This document shows, in pieces, positions 46,957 to 56,395 of a stretch of DNA of 64,000 nt. The DNA is from Jeongeupia sp. USM3 (GTDB lineage: Bacteria > Pseudomonadota > Gammaproteobacteria > Burkholderiales > Chitinibacteraceae): NCBI RefSeq assembly GCF_001808185.1, contig NZ_CP017668.1:1860001-1924000 (forward strand), given 5' to 3'. How positions within the stretch are numbered: position 1 is the stretch's first letter; every line of letters starts with the position of its first letter. The notes under the pieces are model-generated. The model made no database searches. It was not told the origin of the DNA and saw only the letters and a list, made by a program, of their open reading frames with translations. Made by a program: the position numbers and the translations under genes.

Positions 46957-47610
46957 ATGCCGCTACCCCGTCAACCGATCTGGCTGTTCGACCTCGACAA
47001 CACGCTGCACGACGCCAGCCGTCATGCCTTCCCGACCATCGACGCGGCGATGACCGGCTTTATCGCCGACGCGCTGCAGTTGCCCGACGCCGACGCATCG
47101 ACGCTGCGCGTCGCGTACTGGCACCGTTACGGCGCGACCCTGCTCGGACTGATCCGCCACCACCCGCATGTCGACCCGCGGCACTTCCTTGCCCACAGCC
47201 ACCCGCTCGACGTGCTGACCCGCAGCGTCCATCCGATGCCGGGGCTGGCACGCACGCTGGCGCGCCTGCCCGGCCGCAAATACCTGTTCACCAACGGCCC
47301 GCACGACTACGCCGAGGCGATGCTGGCGGCGCTGGGGATTTCGCATCATTTTGCCGGCGTGTTCTCGATCGAATCGGCCCGCTATGCGCCCAAACCGCAA
47401 GCACGCGCCTACCGGACGCTGTTGCGGCAATGGCAGCTGGACCCGCGACGCTGCGTGCTGGTCGAAGACACCGCCGCCAACCTGAAGCCGGCACGCCGGC
47501 TCGGCATCGCGACGGTGCTGATCCGCAAGGGCACGCGCCGCAGCGTCTGGGCCGACTGGCAGGTCCCGCACCTCGCCGCACTGGCCGGGCGCTGGTCGCA
47601 CCGGCGCTGA
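46957..47610 (+). CDS. HAD-family hydrolase, pyrimidine 5'-nucleotidase type
   Basis: A 217-residue phosphatase of the haloacid dehalogenase fold. Motif I is WLFDLDNTLHDAS (nucleophile and acid aspartates), motif II FTNGPHDYA, motif III lysine in APKPQARAY, and motif IV VEDTAANLKPA. The DLDNTL form and cap size fit the SDT1/PPM1-like pyrimidine 5'-nucleotidases; substrate is not proven. It follows the CBS gene by 31 bases. Confidence 0.85.
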   Translation: MPLPRQPIWLFDLDNTLHDASRHAFPTIDAAMTGFIADALQLPDADASTLRVAYWHRYGATLLGLIRHHPHVDPRHFLAHSHPLDVLTRSVHPMPGLARTLARLPGRKYLFTNGPHDYAEAMLAALGISHHFAGVFSIESARYAPKPQARAYRTLLRQWQLDPRRCVLVEDTAANLKPARRLGIATVLIRKGTRRSVWADWQVPHLAALAGRWSHRR

Positions 47611-47615
47611 AACGA

Positions 47616-47641
47616 CAACGGCGACCCGAAGGTCGCCGTTG
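47616..47641. terminator. Hairpin between convergent HAD and kup genes
   Basis: An eleven-pair perfect stem CAACGGCGACC/GGTCGCCGTTG with a CGAA tetraloop. It lacks a strong T tail on either side but sits between two converging genes. Confidence 0.65.
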
Positions 47642-47658
47642 CATGTCGAACGAGCAGA

Positions 47659-49554
47659 TCAAAGCTCGACCTGCGTCCCCATTTCGACCACGCGGTTCGG
47701 CGGAATCTTGAAGAACTGCGTCGCCCGGGTGGCGTTGCGGTTCATCAGCGAGAAGATCTTGCGGCGCCAGAAGCTCATCGCCGGGTACTTCGCTTCGACG
47801 ATGGTTTCGCGCGACAGGAAGAACGAGGTCTGCATCGGATCGAAACGCAGTTCGGCCTGCAGCGATTCGACCTGAGCCAGCACCTCGGGCACGCTCTGCT
47901 CCTCCTTGAAACCGTAGGTGGCGATGATCTGGAAGAAGCTCTCGCCGAGCCTGCGCACGATCACGCGTTCGCGCTTGGTCACAAAGGGGATGTCGGCGGT
48001 CTTGATGGTCAGGAACACCACCTGGTCGTGCAACACCTTGTTGTGCTTGAGGTTGTGCAGCAGTGCATGCGGCACCGAATCGGCGCTGGCGGTCATGAAG
48101 ACCGCAACTCCTTCAACCCGGGTCGGCGGCGATGCCTCGAGGCTTTCGACGAAGCCCTCAAGGGGCAGCTCGCCGGCAAGCAGGCGCTCGTACAGCAGCT
48201 TGCGCCCGCGCTTCCAGGTCATCATCAGCGTGAACGCGGCAAGACCGACCATCAGCGGGAACCAGCCGCCCTCGAAGACCTTCAGCGCATTGGCCGAGAA
48301 CAGCAGCGTATCGACGACCAGCAGCACCATCAGCGAGCCGATGGCCACCCACTTGCGCCAGCCGCCGAAGATGTGGCCCACGACGGCAAAGGCCAGGATC
48401 GTGGTGATCAGCATCGTGCAGGTCACCGCAAAGCCGTAGGCCGAGGCCAGGCTGCCGGAGGAGCGGAAGCCCAGCACCAGCAGGATCACCGCGATCAGCA
48501 GGAACCAGTTGATCCCGGGCATGTAGATCTGCCCTTTCTCGGTTTCAGACGTGTGCAGGATGTCCATGCGCGGGCAGAAGCCGAGGTGCACCGCCTGGTT
48601 GGTCATCGAGTACGCGCCCGAAATCACCGCCTGCGAGGCGATCACCGTGGCAAAGGTCGCCAGCACCACCAGCGGCACCAGCCCCCAGCTCGGCGCCAGC
48701 AGGAAGAAGGGGTTCTTGATCGTCGCCGGGTCGGAGAGCAGCAAGGCGCCCTGGCCGAAATAGTTGAGCGTCAGCGCCGGCAGCACGAAGGAGAACCATG
48801 CGCGGCTGATGATGGGGCGGCCGAAATGGCCCATGTCGGCGTAAAGCGCTTCGGCCCCGGTCAGCGCCAGCACGACTGCGCCGAGCAGGAAGAATGCCTG
48901 CGTGGGGTTATCCACAATGAACTGGAACGCGTAATACGGGTTCAGCGCATGCAATACCGTCGGGTTCAGGAACACGTGCCAGGCGCCGAGGACGCCGAGG
49001 ACCGTGAACCACAACAGCATCACCGGGCCGAACAGCTTGCCGACCGAGGCGGTACCGTGGCGCTGCATCGCGAACAGGCCGACCAGCACGCCGATGGTGA
49101 TCGGAATGATGTAGGGATCGAAGGTATGCGAAACGACGCCGATGCCTTCGAGGGCCGAAAGCACCGAAATCGCCGGGGTAATCATGCTGTCGCCGTAGAA
49201 CAGCGCCGCACCGAAAATCCCCAGTGCCGTCAGCACCTTGGCCTTGCGGCTGCCCGTTTTCAACTGGCGCAGCGCCAGCGCCAGCAGCGCGAGAATGCCG
49301 CCTTCGCCGCGGTTGTCGGCGCGCAGGATGATGATCACGTACTTGAGCGAGACGACCAGCATCAGCCCCCAGAAGATCATCGACAGCATGCCGAGGACGT
49401 TTTCCGGGTTGATCGCCAGCGGGATATGGCCGTTCAGCCCCTCGCGCAAGGTGTAGAGCGGGCTGGTACCGATGTCGCCGTACACCACGCCGAGCGCGGC
49501 CAGCATCAGCCCGCTCGTTTTCGACTGCTCGTTGCCCTGCGATGCACTACCCAT
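47659..49554 (-). CDS. kup: Kup potassium transporter
   Basis: A constitutive proton-coupled potassium uptake protein. The 631-residue product has about twelve membrane helices in the first 440 residues, the family start LGVVYGDIGTSPLYTLRE, DNRGEGGILALLAL, and a hydrophilic C-terminal domain. ATG 49554 has an AGGGG site seven bases before it; the longer frame starts with TTG in the leader. It is the last gene after pilS-pilR-ampD but has its own promoter. Confidence 0.95.
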   Translation of the reverse strand: MGSASQGNEQSKTSGLMLAALGVVYGDIGTSPLYTLREGLNGHIPLAINPENVLGMLSMIFWGLMLVVSLKYVIIILRADNRGEGGILALLALALRQLKTGSRKAKVLTALGIFGAALFYGDSMITPAISVLSALEGIGVVSHTFDPYIIPITIGVLVGLFAMQRHGTASVGKLFGPVMLLWFTVLGVLGAWHVFLNPTVLHALNPYYAFQFIVDNPTQAFFLLGAVVLALTGAEALYADMGHFGRPIISRAWFSFVLPALTLNYFGQGALLLSDPATIKNPFFLLAPSWGLVPLVVLATFATVIASQAVISGAYSMTNQAVHLGFCPRMDILHTSETEKGQIYMPGINWFLLIAVILLVLGFRSSGSLASAYGFAVTCTMLITTILAFAVVGHIFGGWRKWVAIGSLMVLLVVDTLLFSANALKVFEGGWFPLMVGLAAFTLMMTWKRGRKLLYERLLAGELPLEGFVESLEASPPTRVEGVAVFMTASADSVPHALLHNLKHNKVLHDQVVFLTIKTADIPFVTKRERVIVRRLGESFFQIIATYGFKEEQSVPEVLAQVESLQAELRFDPMQTSFFLSRETIVEAKYPAMSFWRRKIFSLMNRNATRATQFFKIPPNRVVEMGTQVEL

Positions 49555-49580
49555 GGAACACCCCTGCAAATTGGTCGCCG

Positions 49581-49608
49581 ATTATAGCGCCGCCGGCTTA
49601 AGCGGCAA
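49581..49608 (-). promoter_or_regulatory. Promoter of kup
   Basis: On the minus strand, a perfect -10 TATAAT (49581-49586) with TTGCCG (49603-49608) at 16 bases. The -35 overlaps the end of ampD. Confidence 0.7.
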
Positions 49609-50167
49609 GCGGATCAGCCTTGAGCTGTGGCAAGGCCGCATGGATTCGCTGCCAGTGAAAATGTGGCCCCGGGTCGGTCTTGCGCAGCGGCGCGATATCG
49701 CAATGGCCGACGAGCTCCCTGACAGGATGGCGCACCGCCAGCGCCTCGGCCAGCCGGATCAGCGCATCGTACTGGATGTCCTCGTACGGCACGAGGTCGC
49801 TGCCTTCGAGTTCGATGCCGATCGACACGTCGTTGCAGCCGGGCCGGCCGCGCCAGCTCGACGCGCCGGCATGCCAGGCACGCGCCGTCGTCGGCACGAA
49901 CTGCATCACCGTACCGTCGCGGCGGATGAAGAAATGCGCCGACACCCGTAGCCGCGCCAGCACGTCGTATCCGGGCGCGGCCTGCGGGTCGACCCGGTTG
50001 GTGAACAGCCGCAACACGTCGTCCCCGCCGAAGCGGCCGGCCGGCAGGCTGATGTTGTGGACGACGAGCAGGCTGATCTCCGCGCCATCGGGCCGCGCGT
50101 CGCAGTTCGGGCTAGCCACGACGGTCGCCGCGTCGCACCAGCCGGCGTCGTCGACCTGCCATTTCAT
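49598..50167 (-). CDS. ampD: 1,6-anhydro-N-acetylmuramyl-L-alanine amidase AmpD
   Basis: A cytoplasmic zinc amidase that cuts the peptide from anhydro-muropeptides during wall recycling. The 189-residue protein has the first zinc histidine in LVVHNISLP (H37) and the other two ligands in VGHCDIAPLRKTDPGPHF. It lacks a signal peptide, fitting AmpD rather than AmiD. Its ATG at 50167 overlaps the pilR stop (ATGA). Its product tripeptide is the substrate of Mpl at 21347. Confidence 0.94.
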   Translation of the reverse strand: MKWQVDDAGWCDAATVVASPNCDARPDGAEISLLVVHNISLPAGRFGGDDVLRLFTNRVDPQAAPGYDVLARLRVSAHFFIRRDGTVMQFVPTTARAWHAGASSWRGRPGCNDVSIGIELEGSDLVPYEDIQYDALIRLAEALAVRHPVRELVGHCDIAPLRKTDPGPHFHWQRIHAALPQLKADPLAA

Positions 50168-51519
50168 GTGTCGCCCCGGCCGGCAATGCCGAGCCGGTCC
50201 ATCCGGTAGCGCAGGCTGCGGAAGGTCACGCCGAGCGTCTTGGCGGCCTGGGTCCGGTTGCCGCCGGTCTTGTCGATCGCCTCGAGGATCGCCTGCTTCT
50301 CGACCCGGTCGAGGTAGTCCTGCAGGCCGCCGCCGTCGGCATGTCCGGGCTCGAGATCCTCGCGGTCGAGCTGCAGGTCGCACGGCGTTACGGTTTCGCC
50401 GTCGGACAGCGCCAGCGCGCGCTCGAGCATGTTCTCGAGCTCGCGCACATTGCCCGGAAAATGGTAGCGCGCCAGCGCGGCCAGCGCCTCCGGCGCGAAC
50501 ACCGGCACGTCGATGCCGTTGCAGTCGGCAAGCCGGGCGACGATGTGCCGGGCCAGCAGGACGATGTCGTCGCCCATCTCGCGCAGCGGCGGCATCTTCA
50601 GCTCGATCACGTTGAGCCGGTAATACAGGTCGAGCCGGAAGCGGCCGGCATCGACACAATCGGCGAGATTCTGGTGGGTCGCCGAGATCAGCCGCACGTC
50701 GACCGGCTCCTCGGTCGTGCTGCCGACCTTGCGGACCTTGCGCTCCTGGATCACCCGCAGCAGCTTGACCTGCATCGCCAGCGGCAGGTCGGCGACCTCG
50801 TCGAGGAACAGCGTGCCGCCGCTGGCGGCCTGGAAGAAGCCGTCGCGGTCGCTGTCGGCGCCGGTGAACGCGCCCTTGCGGTAGCCAAAGAACTCGCTTT
50901 CGACGAGGTTTTCCGGAATCGCGCCGCAGTTGACCGCGACGAAAGGCTTGTCGGCGCGGCTTGAGCGGGCATGGATCAGCCGCGCCGCGCGCTCCTTGCC
51001 GCTGCCCGACTCGCCGGTCACGTAGACCGGCGCCTGGCTTCTGGCGAGCTTGGCGACGAGCTCGTGGACCTGGCGGATCGCCGGCGAGTCGCCAAGCAGC
51101 GGCGATTCGCCGGCAGGGACCGGTGCGGCCTCGTCGTCGAGCTGCAGCGCCGACTTGACCAGCGTGCGCAGCTGCTCGAGCGACACCGGCTTGGCCAGAT
51201 AGTCGAACGCACCGGCCTTGAGCGCGGCGACGGCGTTGTCGGTGCTGCCGTAGGCGGTGATCACCGCCGCCGGCACGTCGAGCCGTGCCGACTGGACGTG
51301 GCGGATCAGCTCGATCCCTTCGCCGTCGGGCATGCGCATGTCGGTCAGCAGCAGATCGTAGTTGCGCGTGTCGAGCAGCGCCCGCGCCTCGGCGACGTTG
51401 TTGGCCTTGTCGACGTCGAGCCCCAGCTTGACGAGGGTCAGTTCGAGCAGGTCGGCGAGGTCGACTTCGTCGTCGACGACGAGCACCCTGCGTTGGTTAC
51501 GCGGTTTCCTGGCCATCAT
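50164..51519 (-). CDS. pilR: PilR-type sigma-54-dependent response regulator
   Basis: A 451-residue NtrC-family activator: receiver (D16, D17, phosphoacceptor D60, K110), AAA+ domain with Walker A GESGSGKE (169-176), the sigma-54 contact loop GAFTGA (216-221) and Walker B LFLDEV, and a Fis-type helix-turn-helix at the end (NRTQAAKTLGVTFRSLRYRMDRLGI). In this gene order (rppH-pilS-pilR-ampD) such a protein usually controls type IV pilin. It overlaps pilS by 23 bases. Confidence 0.88.
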   Translation of the reverse strand: MMARKPRNQRRVLVVDDEVDLADLLELTLVKLGLDVDKANNVAEARALLDTRNYDLLLTDMRMPDGEGIELIRHVQSARLDVPAAVITAYGSTDNAVAALKAGAFDYLAKPVSLEQLRTLVKSALQLDDEAAPVPAGESPLLGDSPAIRQVHELVAKLARSQAPVYVTGESGSGKERAARLIHARSSRADKPFVAVNCGAIPENLVESEFFGYRKGAFTGADSDRDGFFQAASGGTLFLDEVADLPLAMQVKLLRVIQERKVRKVGSTTEEPVDVRLISATHQNLADCVDAGRFRLDLYYRLNVIELKMPPLREMGDDIVLLARHIVARLADCNGIDVPVFAPEALAALARYHFPGNVRELENMLERALALSDGETVTPCDLQLDREDLEPGHADGGGLQDYLDRVEKQAILEAIDKTGGNRTQAAKTLGVTFRSLRYRMDRLGIAGRGDT

Positions 51520-53083
51520 TCATTCCGAACACAATACGAAAGCGCACGCCGGAGTCCGGCGGCAGCGGCACATACTCGAGCCGTGCGGCGTTGGCGGCGC
51601 AGATCTCGCGGGCAATATACAGCCCGAGACCGGTGCCCTTGGATTCGGTGGTGAAAAACGGCTCGAACAGTTGCGTCAGCGCATCGCGCGCGACCGGCGG
51701 GCCGTCGTTGTCGACGTTGAGCTGCCAGCGGCCGTCGTCGTTGACCACGGTCACGATCAGGCTGTCCGGCGTCTTGCGGCAGTAGCGCCAGCCGTTGCGC
51801 AACAGGTTCCACACGACCTGGTGCAGGTGGCCCGGATCGAAGCGGATGCCCGCGTCGTCGGGGCAGACGACGACGATGGCACCGCCGATCCGTTCGGTCT
51901 GGCGGAACTCGTCGACAAAGGCCGCCAGCCACGGTCCGAGCGCAACCGGCCGCATGTCGACGCGGTCGCGCCGGTTCAGTTCGAGCACCTCCTTGACCAT
52001 CCGCTCGAGCCGCCGGGCATTGTCGCCGATGATCCGCGTCAGCTTCTGCATCAGCAGGTTGTCGCCGGCCTCCTCCTTCAGCAACTGGCCGGCGTGGCTG
52101 ATCGCACCGAGCGGATTGCGGATCTCGTGCGCCAGGTTCGCCGTCAGCCGGCCGAGCGCGGCGAGCTTGAGCTGCTGGGCCTCGCGCCGCAACCGGTCCA
52201 TGTCCTCGAGGTAGACGAGCACGTTGCCGTCCGGATCGGGCCCCAGCGGCACGAAACGCGGCCGCAATGTCTTGTATGCGCCGTCGAGCTGCAGCAGGCC
52301 CGCCGGCTGCGACACATCGCGCCGCCACGTCGCCAGCGACTGCGCCAGCACCGGCAGCGCGCTCAGCGACTGGCCCGCCAGCAGCGGCACGTCGAGCAGC
52401 CGCTGCGCCTGGGCGTTGAACTGGCGCAGCTGGTCGTGCCCGTCGACGACGATCACGCCGTCGGACACGTCCTGCAGGATGCGGGCGTTGAGCTGGCCGA
52501 GGTTTTCCAGGTCGATGCCGCGCTGCTCGGCCAGCGCCTCGCTTTCGCGGGCGAATCCGGCCAGACGGTGCGCCAGCCACGCGAAGGCGAAGCACGCCGT
52601 GCACAGCATCGCCGGCACGAGGAACTCGTCGGCACCGGCCTGGCCGGCGACCACCTGCCACAGCTGCTCGCCGAGCAGCGCCAGGCTGGCGACGGCGGCG
52701 TGGAACAGCGTCATCCGGCCGCGCGAGATCAGCCCGGCCGCGGCCAGATACGGCAGCAGCAGAATGCCGAGGCCGCTCTTGATCCCGCCCATCAGGTGCA
52801 TCAGCGTCACAAGGAAGACGATGTCGGTGACCGCCTGGATCGACAGCTGGGTCTGGAACGCCGGCCTGCGCCGGTGGATGCCGATGGCGAACAGCACCGA
52901 CAGCGCCGCATCGGCCAGCGCCAGGATGACGAAGGCGTCGTAGCTGTTGCTGTCGGCCTGCGCCAGCCTTGCGCGCCAGCCGATGCTGGCGAACAGGCCG
53001 AGGGCAGCCATCAGCCGGAAGGCGTTGAACAGCGACAGCGAGCGCCAGTGCGCCTCGGACGGAAAAACGCCGCGGCCGCTCAT
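51497..53083 (-). CDS. pilS: PilS-type membrane sensor histidine kinase
   Basis: A 528-residue kinase with about six N-terminal membrane helices (residues 15-190), a PAS-like region (about 225-330), the phosphoacceptor in NLAHEIRNPLGAISHAGQLL and an ATPase domain ending KGTGLGLYIAREI. Six helices without a periplasmic domain is the PilS topology. I start it at ATG 53083, the first methionine before the first helix; the frame stays open upstream. It lies 40 bases after rppH. Confidence 0.88.
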   Translation of the reverse strand: MSGRGVFPSEAHWRSLSLFNAFRLMAALGLFASIGWRARLAQADSNSYDAFVILALADAALSVLFAIGIHRRRPAFQTQLSIQAVTDIVFLVTLMHLMGGIKSGLGILLLPYLAAAGLISRGRMTLFHAAVASLALLGEQLWQVVAGQAGADEFLVPAMLCTACFAFAWLAHRLAGFARESEALAEQRGIDLENLGQLNARILQDVSDGVIVVDGHDQLRQFNAQAQRLLDVPLLAGQSLSALPVLAQSLATWRRDVSQPAGLLQLDGAYKTLRPRFVPLGPDPDGNVLVYLEDMDRLRREAQQLKLAALGRLTANLAHEIRNPLGAISHAGQLLKEEAGDNLLMQKLTRIIGDNARRLERMVKEVLELNRRDRVDMRPVALGPWLAAFVDEFRQTERIGGAIVVVCPDDAGIRFDPGHLHQVVWNLLRNGWRYCRKTPDSLIVTVVNDDGRWQLNVDNDGPPVARDALTQLFEPFFTTESKGTGLGLYIAREICAANAARLEYVPLPPDSGVRFRIVFGMNDGQETA

Positions 53084-53123
53084 GCGGTCCGCGGCGTCGG
53101 CCGGCAGGATCGGCAAGCCATCG

Positions 53124-53621
53124 TCAGTGCGACGCCCGCCGGGCCGCTTCGCTGCCGATGAAGCGGACCAGTTCGGACAGCGCGGCCTCGTAGACACCGC
53201 GCTTGAAATCGATCACGGCCTCCAGCGGCGACCAGTAGTCGCTCCAGCGCCAGGCATCGAACTCCGGATGCGTGGTCTTGCGCAGGCACACGTCGGAATC
53301 GCGGCCCACCAGCCGCAGCAGGAACCAGATCTGCTTCTGGCCCTTGTAGGTTCCACGCCATTCGCGTCGAACCCAGTGGGTCGGCACATCGTATTTCAAC
53401 CAGTCGCGGGTGCGGCCGAGGATCTGCACATGCTCGGGCGCAAGGCCCGTTTCCTCCATCAGTTCGCGGAACATGGCGTCTTCGGGCGATTCGCCCTGCT
53501 TGATCCCGCCCTGCGGGAACTGCCAGGAATGTTCGCGCACGCGCTTGCCCCAGAACACCTGGTTTTGACGGTTGACGATGATGATGCCGACGTTCGGGCG
53601 GTAGCCGTCACGGTCGAGCAT
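53124..53621 (-). CDS. rppH: RNA pyrophosphohydrolase RppH
   Basis: Removes pyrophosphate from the 5' end of mRNAs and so triggers decay by RNase E. The 165-residue protein has the Nudix box GGIKQGESPEDAMFRELMEETGL near residue 38 and the family start MLDRDGYRPNVGIIIVN. The ATG follows AAAAGG at suitable distance. Confidence 0.96.
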   Translation of the reverse strand: MLDRDGYRPNVGIIIVNRQNQVFWGKRVREHSWQFPQGGIKQGESPEDAMFRELMEETGLAPEHVQILGRTRDWLKYDVPTHWVRREWRGTYKGQKQIWFLLRLVGRDSDVCLRKTTHPEFDAWRWSDYWSPLEAVIDFKRGVYEAALSELVRFIGSEAARRASH

Positions 53622-53759
53622 AGTCTTACCTTTTAAACTTCAGTTACCACCGATTTTTCCACATCCGGCGCAGCTTGGGAACGCCCATCGTGCGGCCGGA
53701 GGCGCGTATGACAAGCAAAGTCTGCGCCTGCTCGCCGCCGCAAGTCCGTCGCGACGGTT

Positions 53760-54548
53760 TCAGACGAAAAGCTTGCGGTCGTTGTGCGGATTCATCCGCG
53801 CCAGATCGGCGACGAACTCGTCGAATTCGAGCCCGTACTGCGCGGTCAGTTCGGCCGCGCGCCTGGCCAGCAGGTCCCAGCGCGGCTCGCCCTGCGCCTT
53901 CCGGAAGCCGAAGGCGATCACGTTGCCCTTCTGCCTGGCCGGCAGCAGCACGAGGCGGCCGTCGAAGACCTGCGACAGCCGTTCGCAGTATTGGGTAAAG
54001 CGCTTGTCTGAGCCCCACAGGTTGACCGCCAGCACGCCGTTGTCGGTCAGCCGGTCGCGGCAGGCTTCGAAGAACTCGGTCGTCGCCAGCGGCGGCGCGA
54101 TGCCGGTCGCCGAATACGCGTCCATGACGATGAAGTCGCAACTCGCTTCGGCCGTCGCCACCAGATGCGCGGCACCGTCGCCGGCGATCACCTCGAGGCG
54201 TTCGTCGTCGTCGGGCAGCGCGAACATCGAGCGCGCGACATTGATCACCTGCCGATGCAGTTCGACACAGGTGAGCCGGGTCCCCGGCAGCTTCGCATGC
54301 ACCCACTTGGCAATCGAACCGCCCCCCAGCCCGATCAGTAGCACCGTCCTGGGCGGCGGCACGAACAGCAGCACGCCGAACACGCAGCGCGAATACGCCA
54401 GCACGAGCTCGAGCGGATCGTTGATGCGCATCGCGCTCTGGGTGTCGTCATGGCCGAAGTGCAGCTTGCGGATGCCGAACTCTTCGGAAATGTCGATCAC
54501 CAGGTCGTCGTCGGGCCGGCTGGAAAAACGCTTCGAGCGGAACAGCAT
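53760..54548 (-). CDS. Spermidine-synthase-like methyltransferase-fold protein
   Basis: A 262-residue protein of the spermidine synthase fold: a small N-terminal beta region, then the nucleotide-binding motif VLLIGLGGGSIAKWVH, VELHRQVINVARSMF and DFIVMDAYSATGIAPPLAT. The DAYS motif is close to the DSTDP/DAYD position of polyamine synthases, but the usual active-site set is not complete, so the substrate is uncertain. Its ATG overlaps the ttcA stop by one base (TGATG seen from the minus strand), so it is translated with ttcA. Confidence 0.82.
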   Translation of the reverse strand: MLFRSKRFSSRPDDDLVIDISEEFGIRKLHFGHDDTQSAMRINDPLELVLAYSRCVFGVLLFVPPPRTVLLIGLGGGSIAKWVHAKLPGTRLTCVELHRQVINVARSMFALPDDDERLEVIAGDGAAHLVATAEASCDFIVMDAYSATGIAPPLATTEFFEACRDRLTDNGVLAVNLWGSDKRFTQYCERLSQVFDGRLVLLPARQKGNVIAFGFRKAQGEPRWDLLARRAAELTAQYGLEFDEFVADLARMNPHNDRKLFV

Positions 54549-55492
54549 CAGTCGTCCCCGCAGCCGCCGGCGTCCGCCGGCTTGCTGGCGAGGATGTTGA
54601 TCGTGTTCGGTTCGCTGAAGGTTTCGCGGTCGAAGGCCTTGTCGCCGTCGGCACGGGCGACGCCGTCGGCGCGGGCGCCGGCGAAGTCGTAGAGCTTGTT
54701 GTCGGCCAGATGGCTCGGCACGACGTTCTGCAAGGCGCGGAACATCGACTCGATCCGGCCCGGGAAGCGCTTGTCCCAGTCGGCGATCATCTCGCCGACG
54801 ACCGCCCGCTGCAGGTTCGGCTGGCTGCCGCAGAGGTTGCACGGAATGATCGGGAAGCCCTTGGCTTCCGAATAGCGGACGATGTCCTTCTCGCGGCAGT
54901 ACGCCAGCGGCCGGATCACCACGTGCTTGCCGTCGTCGGACACGAGCTTGGGCGGCATCGCCTTGAGCTTGCCGCCGTAGAACATGTTCAGGAACAGCGT
55001 TTCGAGAATGTCCTCGCGATGGTGGCCGAGCGCGATCTTGGTCGCGCCGAGTTCGTCGGCCACGCGGTAGAGGATGCCGCGACGCAGCCGCGAGCACAGG
55101 CTGCACGTCGTCTTGCCCTCGGGCACCAGCTTCTTGACGATGCTGTACGTGTCTTCCTCGATGATCCGGTAATCGACGCCGATGCTTTTCAGGTAGTCGG
55201 GCAGCACGTGCTCGGGAAAGCCCGGCTGCTTCTGGTCGAGGTTGACCGCAACGATCGAGAAGTCGATCGGAGCCGATTTCTGCAGCCCGAGCAGGATGTC
55301 GAGCATCGTGTAGCTGTCCTTGCCGCCGGACAGGCACACCATGATCCTGTCGCCGGGCTCGATCATGTTGAAGTCGTTGATCGCGTCGCCGACGGCGTGG
55401 CGCAGCCACTTGGTCAGCTTGTTGACGTTGAGCTGGGCCTTCTTGTCGGCGTCGGCCACCGCGGTGGCCTCGGTGCTGGTGTGCTGGGTCAT
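54548..55492 (-). CDS. ttcA: tRNA 2-thiocytidine(32) synthetase TtcA
   Basis: Thiolates cytidine 32 in certain tRNAs, using ATP and a 4Fe-4S cluster. The 314-residue protein has the PP-loop VCLSGGKDSYTML near residue 52, the CSLC pair in KTTCSLCSRLRRG and the third cysteine region in IPCNLCGSQPNLQR. A strong GC hairpin lies in the leader, 13 bases before the ATG. Confidence 0.96.
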   Translation of the reverse strand: MTQHTSTEATAVADADKKAQLNVNKLTKWLRHAVGDAINDFNMIEPGDRIMVCLSGGKDSYTMLDILLGLQKSAPIDFSIVAVNLDQKQPGFPEHVLPDYLKSIGVDYRIIEEDTYSIVKKLVPEGKTTCSLCSRLRRGILYRVADELGATKIALGHHREDILETLFLNMFYGGKLKAMPPKLVSDDGKHVVIRPLAYCREKDIVRYSEAKGFPIIPCNLCGSQPNLQRAVVGEMIADWDKRFPGRIESMFRALQNVVPSHLADNKLYDFAGARADGVARADGDKAFDRETFSEPNTINILASKPADAGGCGDD

Positions 55493-55504
55493 GATCCGAA
55501 TGCC

Positions 55505-55527
55505 GACGGGGCGCGCCGCGCCCCGTC
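55505..55527 (-). other. GC-rich stem-loop in the ttcA leader
   Basis: An inverted repeat with arms GACGGGGC/GCCCCGTC and an almost palindromic centre, ending just before the weak GGA ribosome site of ttcA. A TAAAAT -10 box (minus strand, 55550-55555) lies upstream, so the stem would be in the 5' untranslated region. Confidence 0.5.
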
Positions 55528-55573
55528 GTAGATGATTGAATTGGCGGTGATTTTAGCGCATTCGACGCCGGTC

Positions 55574-56314
55574 TTACAGCACCACGCTGCGTCCGCCGTC
55601 GACCGGCAGCACCACGCCGGTCAGGTAGGGCGCATCGAGCAGGAAGGCGATCGCCTGCGCCAGATCGTCGGGCGTGCCGGTACGGCCAAGCGGAATCGTC
55701 GCGAGGATGCGCTCGCGCTCGGCCGCGTCGAACACCCCGCCGTCGTCGGGCCAGAGGTTGGCGCCCGGCGCGACCGCGTTGACGCGCACCGCAGGCGCCA
55801 GCTCGCGCGCCAGCCCCCTGGTCATTGCGACCAGCCCGGCCTTGGCGACCGTGTACAGCATCAGCCCCGGGTAGGGCCGGTCGGCATGGATGTCGGCAAT
55901 GCTGACGATGCTGCCCCCGCTTGCGGCAAGCGCCTTTGCGGCGGCCTGGGCGAGGAACAGCGGCGCCTTCAGGTTGGAGCCGACGAGCTCGTCCCACGCC
56001 GCCTCGGTGAATTCGCCGACCGGCGTCGGGTAGAACGCCGACGCATTGTTGACCAGCGCATCGAGCCGGCCGAAGGCGTTCAGCGCCGCGTCGACGAGTT
56101 CGGGCAGCCGGCCCGTATCGAGCAGGTCCAGACCGGCGACCACCGCCGAACCCGGCCTGACGGCATTCAGCCCGGCCGCCAGCGCCCGTGCCGCATCGCC
56201 GTTGCTACGGTAGTGGATCACCACGCGCCAGCCGCGTGCATGCAGATAGCGCACCAGCCCGGCACCGACCCGCTTCGCCGCACCGGTGACCAGCGCCACC
56301 CTGTCCTGACTCAT
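55574..56314 (-). CDS. SDR oxidoreductase, pteridine reductase-like
   Basis: A 246-residue short-chain dehydrogenase. It has the NADPH motif VTGAAKRVGAGLV (arginine typical of pteridine reductases), NNASAF, and the active tyrosine and lysine in YTVAKAGL, with DIHADRPYPGLMLY around it as in FolM/PTR1-type enzymes. The likely job is reduction of dihydropteridines, though other SDR substrates cannot be excluded. The ATG follows GGAGAGG. Confidence 0.85.
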   Translation of the reverse strand: MSQDRVALVTGAAKRVGAGLVRYLHARGWRVVIHYRSNGDAARALAAGLNAVRPGSAVVAGLDLLDTGRLPELVDAALNAFGRLDALVNNASAFYPTPVGEFTEAAWDELVGSNLKAPLFLAQAAAKALAASGGSIVSIADIHADRPYPGLMLYTVAKAGLVAMTRGLARELAPAVRVNAVAPGANLWPDDGGVFDAAERERILATIPLGRTGTPDDLAQAIAFLLDAPYLTGVVLPVDGGRSVVL

Positions 56315-56395
56315 TGCCTCTCCCCGGGCACGGCGACGAGACGCCGCCACAGCCATTACAATCATCGTTTGTCCTGCCGGAATTCTGCTGTCGTC

